Origin: Bacillota bacterium
GTDB lineage: Bacteria; Bacillota_E; Sulfobacillia; Sulfobacillales; Sulfobacillaceae
Length of the DNA stretch: 7,622 nt
Direction: 5' to 3'
NCBI GenBank assembly: GCA_021802375.1
Contig: JAKAAL010000172.1
Coordinates: 1 to 7,622, forward strand
The stretch's first letter is position 1. Every line of letters starts with the position of its first letter. This document shows, piece by piece, positions 5,318 through 7,622 of the stretch. The notes beneath the pieces are model-generated. The model was not told where the DNA came from. It was given only the letters and a program-made list of their open reading frames with translations, and searched no databases. Made by a program: the position numbers and the translations under genes.

Positions 5318-6250
5318 CTAGGCCTGCGCGGTGGCCTTCATGGCCGTCCGCACCTGATGCAAAAAAAGCGAAATATCTTCTAAAGGGGGCGTGTTTCGCT
5401 GGCGTGGATTTTGGTCACCGGGCCACAACCATTCCACGGGCAAAAATCCTCGGTAGGAGCTTTGCCTGAGCAAACGAAAAAAGCGCGGCAAGTCCAACCT
5501 TGCTTCACCATTGGGGCCGGCCGGACGTTCTTTGACCTGAAAGCTTATCGTCATTGGCAAAGCCCGAGCAATGTCTTGATACCAGTCGTAGGCCAAAGGC
5601 GATCCGCCAAAAGGGCGAAAGGACCCCGTGTCGTTGACGATACCAACATTTTTCCTGTCAACCCAAGTGATGGTTTGGACAATTTGCTCAGCGGACGACA
5701 TCATGTCCCCATGGTTTTGCAGACCGATGAGGATGTCGTAGTTCTGCGCGAAGTCGGCCAATTCCTGCAAGTGAGGTACCAGGCGCGACCGCACGATGGC
5801 GGGCCAGCCCAGCTCCTCGATGTCGGATGGAGGATGGCCAGCAAACACGCGCAAGATAGGGGCGCCCATCTGTTGGGCCATCCGCACCCAGAATTTACTG
5901 CGCTCCAGATCCTTTAGGCGCGATTTCTCGTCGGGCTGGACGAAGTCGTTAGAAACTCCACTGCCACTAACGGCCAGGCCGAGCTTGAGAATTTGCTCAC
6001 GTAAGGCCCGTACATGGGCTAGGATCTGGGACTCGGGCAAGGGGGACTCGTAACCTGGCACATAATAGGCAGTGAGGTCGACTGCGTCGAACCCGGCCTC
6101 GCGGGCAAATCGCACCGCCGATAGCGTGTCCATGGGAGGCGCGTCTGGGTGACCTGTAATCGAGGCTTTGAGATTGGCATCGAGACTATAGAAGTTTAGG
6201 CTTAAAGGAAAATCACCGGTGTAATAGTTGCCGTCGTTGGCTTCATCCAT
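5318..6250 (-). CDS. Sugar phosphate isomerase/epimerase-like TIM-barrel protein
   Basis: 310 aa, cytoplasmic. The ATG at 6250 is the start: GGGAGGTG lies about 6 nt before it, and the in-frame GTG at 6268 lies on the other side of that site. The protein has the xylose-isomerase-like (AP-endonuclease-2) TIM-barrel fold: FYSLDANL at strand 1, GFDAVDLTAYYV (53-64), LRVFAGHP (133-140), LIGLQNHGDM (174-183), IVNDTGSF (204-211), SFQVKE (236-241) and FLPVEW (269-274). Likely metal or catalytic positions are His180, Asp207 and Glu273; the usual Glu before Asn-His is Gln178, and the usual His of the next strand is Gln238, both apparently features of a subfamily rather than damage. The reaction may be isomerisation or epimerisation of a sugar or keto-sugar; substrate unknown. 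It is the first gene of the operon with the GH125 gene, 8 bp apart. Confidence 0.75.
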   Translation of the reverse strand: MDEANDGNYYTGDFPLSLNFYSLDANLKASITGHPDAPPMDTLSAVRFAREAGFDAVDLTAYYVPGYESPLPESQILAHVRALREQILKLGLAVSGSGVSNDFVQPDEKSRLKDLERSKFWVRMAQQMGAPILRVFAGHPPSDIEELGWPAIVRSRLVPHLQELADFAQNYDILIGLQNHGDMMSSAEQIVQTITWVDRKNVGIVNDTGSFRPFGGSPLAYDWYQDIARALPMTISFQVKERPAGPNGEARLDLPRFFRLLRQSSYRGFLPVEWLWPGDQNPRQRNTPPLEDISLFLHQVRTAMKATAQA

Positions 6251-6273
6251 GGCCCACACCTCCCTCACTGGCC

Positions 6274-6292
6274 GAGGTAAAGCATTGACCTC
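6274..6292. promoter_or_regulatory. Inverted repeat just after the operon promoter, putative operator
   Basis: GAGGTAAAGCATTGACCTC is a 19-bp repeat with perfect GAGGT/ACCTC outer arms and 7 of 9 symmetric positions in total. It lies between the candidate -10 and the ribosome binding site of the isomerase-like gene, where a repressor would act. Such short repeats also arise by chance. Confidence 0.3.
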
Positions 6293-6321
6293 AGTAAGGC
6301 AGAGAAGGGGCCGGTTGTCAA
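6293..6321 (-). promoter_or_regulatory. Candidate promoter of the isomerase-GH125 operon
   Basis: A perfect -35 TTGACA (6316-6321, minus strand) is followed after 17 nt by CTTACT (6293-6298), a weak -10 (3 of 6). The ATG lies about 45 nt further on. The weak -10 would suit a regulated promoter or the true -10 may be shifted by a base. Confidence 0.35.
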
Positions 6322-7126
6322 CGGCGGCTCGGTTCCCGGACGAGTGTGCCCCCGCGGTTCCACCGGAGCGGCAGAACCCCTAAAAGAGCACACGTTTTGG
6401 TCAACCTTACCATACTCTGGGCTTGGTCCGGGAAGATGACGCGCACGGAAGAAGGCATCTGGCGTTCTTCAGGGCCGCTGTCCGTGACCGAAGGAAAGCC
6501 CCATGGGACTTGACCCCTCCAGTATGTGCTAGGTAGCTCACCGATCCTTAGTCGGCACGGTTCCCTCCAATCTCCATCGATGCTCTGGTTAAGAAGGGGA
6601 GCCAACTGTGGATAAATCGCCAACGGCAAAAAGCCCGTGTCCAACCATTGGCTATAGGGAATGGTTGGACGCCCGTTGAGTATGAAATGAGTTTTCTGAC
6701 GAGGTGGGCGGCGACTAGGTGGCAACGCCTAAAACGCACCGTTTTTCGGATGCCTACAACCTTTCGGCGATCAAAAGATAGCGCCATACGTTGTCTGGAT
6801 CGTCTAGTAGGGGCCGCCAAGGTCATCGCGAAACACCGTGCTGGCGGCGAAGTGAGTGCCCAGCCAATCGCTTCGGGAAAGTGGCGTGACGGTTTAGAAG
6901 TTCAGGTGGTGCGCCAGGTCTCCCACGGCCTCGACGGACACGCCGATGTGGCCTTGGGTATAGAAGCTGCTTGCGTAACGGCTCATAGAGGGCGATGCTT
7001 ACGGTGTGGAACTCGATAACCATGAGGGCTCGGCGAGCCGTCGCCAGGAGTTGCTTGCCAACTTGGGCCTAAGACCGGGGGGATGTACGTGTACGCGTTT
7101 GTCGTTTCATCAACAAGAACGGGCAA
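6318..7126 (-). pseudogene. Decayed minus-strand gene of unrecognised function
   Basis: An AAGGAGG site (7135-7141) precedes a TTG at 7126 that opens 47 codons (including AYTYIPPVLGPSWQATPGDG) ending with TGA at 6983-6985. A second frame then takes over from about 6998 and runs to 6318 with four in-frame stops: TAA 6894, TAG 6804, TGA 6771 and TAG 6729. The segments between stops look clearly coding, with GC-rich third positions: SSFYTQGHIGVSVEAVGDL, SDWLGTHFAASTVFRDDLGG, THFILNGRPTIPYSQWLDTG, RGQVPWGFPSVTDSGPE. One frameshift plus four nonsense changes in a single frame explains the whole stretch as one dead gene of about 260 codons. I do not recognise the family; the FILNGRP phrase recalls GH2-like hydrolases but that is weak. 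Its 3' end touches the isomerase promoter. No other gene is visible in this interval. Confidence 0.5.
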
Positions 7127-7270
7127 TACTTTATCCTCCTTATCCGCATGCGGTCGAAAATGGCGTGCACAGGGGAGGCGCGCCCCCTCTAAGCGGTAGG
7201 CGCGCTTTGGCCCTGGCGGGGATAGGAAAGCGTCATCGATGGGATGGCGATGGGAAGAAAGGGAGACTTC

Positions 7271-7622
7271 GTGGCCGACTTCGTACATATTTTGACGCAA
7301 AATATTGCTCCGCTGGCGCTTTTGATTGCCACCGGCATCGTGCTTCAGCGAATTTTTCGAATGGACCTTAGGACCATGTCGAAACTATTGTTCTATTTAT
7401 TTTCTCCCGTTCTGGTGTTCGTCAAGCTCTACCAATCCACGGTCCCAGGCTCCGTTTTTTTGCGGGTCTTGCTCTTCTTTGTGGTCTTTTTTGTCGCCCT
7501 AAATGTCTTGGTGGAGATCGTCTCGCGCTTGCGTCGTTACCAGGGCGGCATACGGAGCGCCATGCGCAACAGCGTAATTTTCTACAACAGCGCCAACTAT
7601 GGCATCTCCGTGAACCACCTGA
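7271..7622 (+). CDS. AEC-family (auxin efflux carrier-like) transporter, N-terminal part
   Basis: 117 codons are visible; the gene runs off the window. The GTG at 7271 is preceded by AAAGGGAGA at suitable spacing; in-frame ATGs at 7244 and 7250 are possible alternatives with poorer sites. The hydrophobic segments at about residues 11-29, 39-55 and 62-84 are the first membrane helices. The block RNSVIFYNSANYGISVN (99-115) is the conserved R-N-x-x-x-F-x-N-x-x-N-x-G-x-x-x-N motif of the membrane transport protein family PF03547 (AEC), whose members move organic anions such as malate or other small carboxylates. The true substrate cannot be told. Several T-runs and a lower GC content come from the hydrophobic codons. 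The gene is divergent from the decayed gene to its left. Confidence 0.8.
   Translation, partial: MADFVHILTQNIAPLALLIATGIVLQRIFRMDLRTMSKLLFYLFSPVLVFVKLYQSTVPGSVFLRVLLFFVVFFVALNVLVEIVSRLRRYQGGIRSAMRNSVIFYNSANYGISVNHL

Noticed and set aside
6648..7019. Plus-strand ORF of 123 codons
   Set aside because: It is the antisense shadow of the decayed minus-strand frame and has no start signals.
1..7622. CRISPR array, tRNA or rRNA gene
   Set aside because: No regularly spaced repeats and no tRNA cloverleaf or rRNA motifs were seen on either strand.

Overview
The window looks like an accessory carbohydrate-utilisation locus from a Bacillota-type (Gram-positive, moderately high GC) bacterium. The basis is the strong Shine-Dalgarno sites of AGGAGG/GGGAGG type in front of most genes, a Gram-positive-style secreted protein, and protein families common in such genomes. 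An acidophilic or thermophilic genus such as Sulfobacillus or Alicyclobacillus would fit, but the sequence alone does not prove it.

Left part (1-1185): the window opens in the last 37 codons of a plus-strand sugar-phosphate isomerase/epimerase-like gene. Its stop overlaps the start of an alpha/beta-hydrolase (putative esterase) in a TGATG junction. A hairpin at 1128-1160 then separates this pair from a convergent minus-strand gene and has the polarity of that gene's terminator.

Middle-left (1186-3100): one large secreted protein on the minus strand (598 aa) with a signal peptide, a discoidin-like domain and a DUF4855 domain. A candidate promoter and two overlapping palindromes lie upstream of it.

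Middle (3101-3700): no intact gene of normal size. One plus-strand frame reads like a decayed C-terminal protein fragment with several in-frame stops. It runs into a very strongly structured segment (a 17-bp stem enclosing further stems, then GC-rich hairpins). The best guess is the 3' remnant of an IS200/IS605-type tnpB element with its omega-RNA-like end, but this is tentative.

Middle-right (3700-6320): a 56-aa zinc-ribbon protein on the minus strand with its own promoter and a striking 32-bp near-palindrome over the -10 region. Beyond it is a two-gene minus-strand operon: a TIM-barrel sugar isomerase/epimerase-like protein followed 8 bp later by a GH125 exo-alpha-1,6-mannosidase.

Right part (6320-7622): a stretch without an intact gene that contains a coherent decayed minus-strand reading frame with at least four nonsense codons and probably one frameshift, preceded by a surviving ribosome binding site. 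It is followed by the 5' part of a plus-strand AEC-family membrane transporter that runs off the window.

Taken together, the esterase, the two isomerase-like proteins, the GH125 mannosidase and the secreted DUF4855 protein suggest breakdown of an alpha-mannose-containing or similarly decorated polysaccharide or glycan. DUF4855 would act outside the cell, and the esterase, mannosidase and isomerases (no signal peptides seen) inside it. This joint role is inference from neighbourhood.
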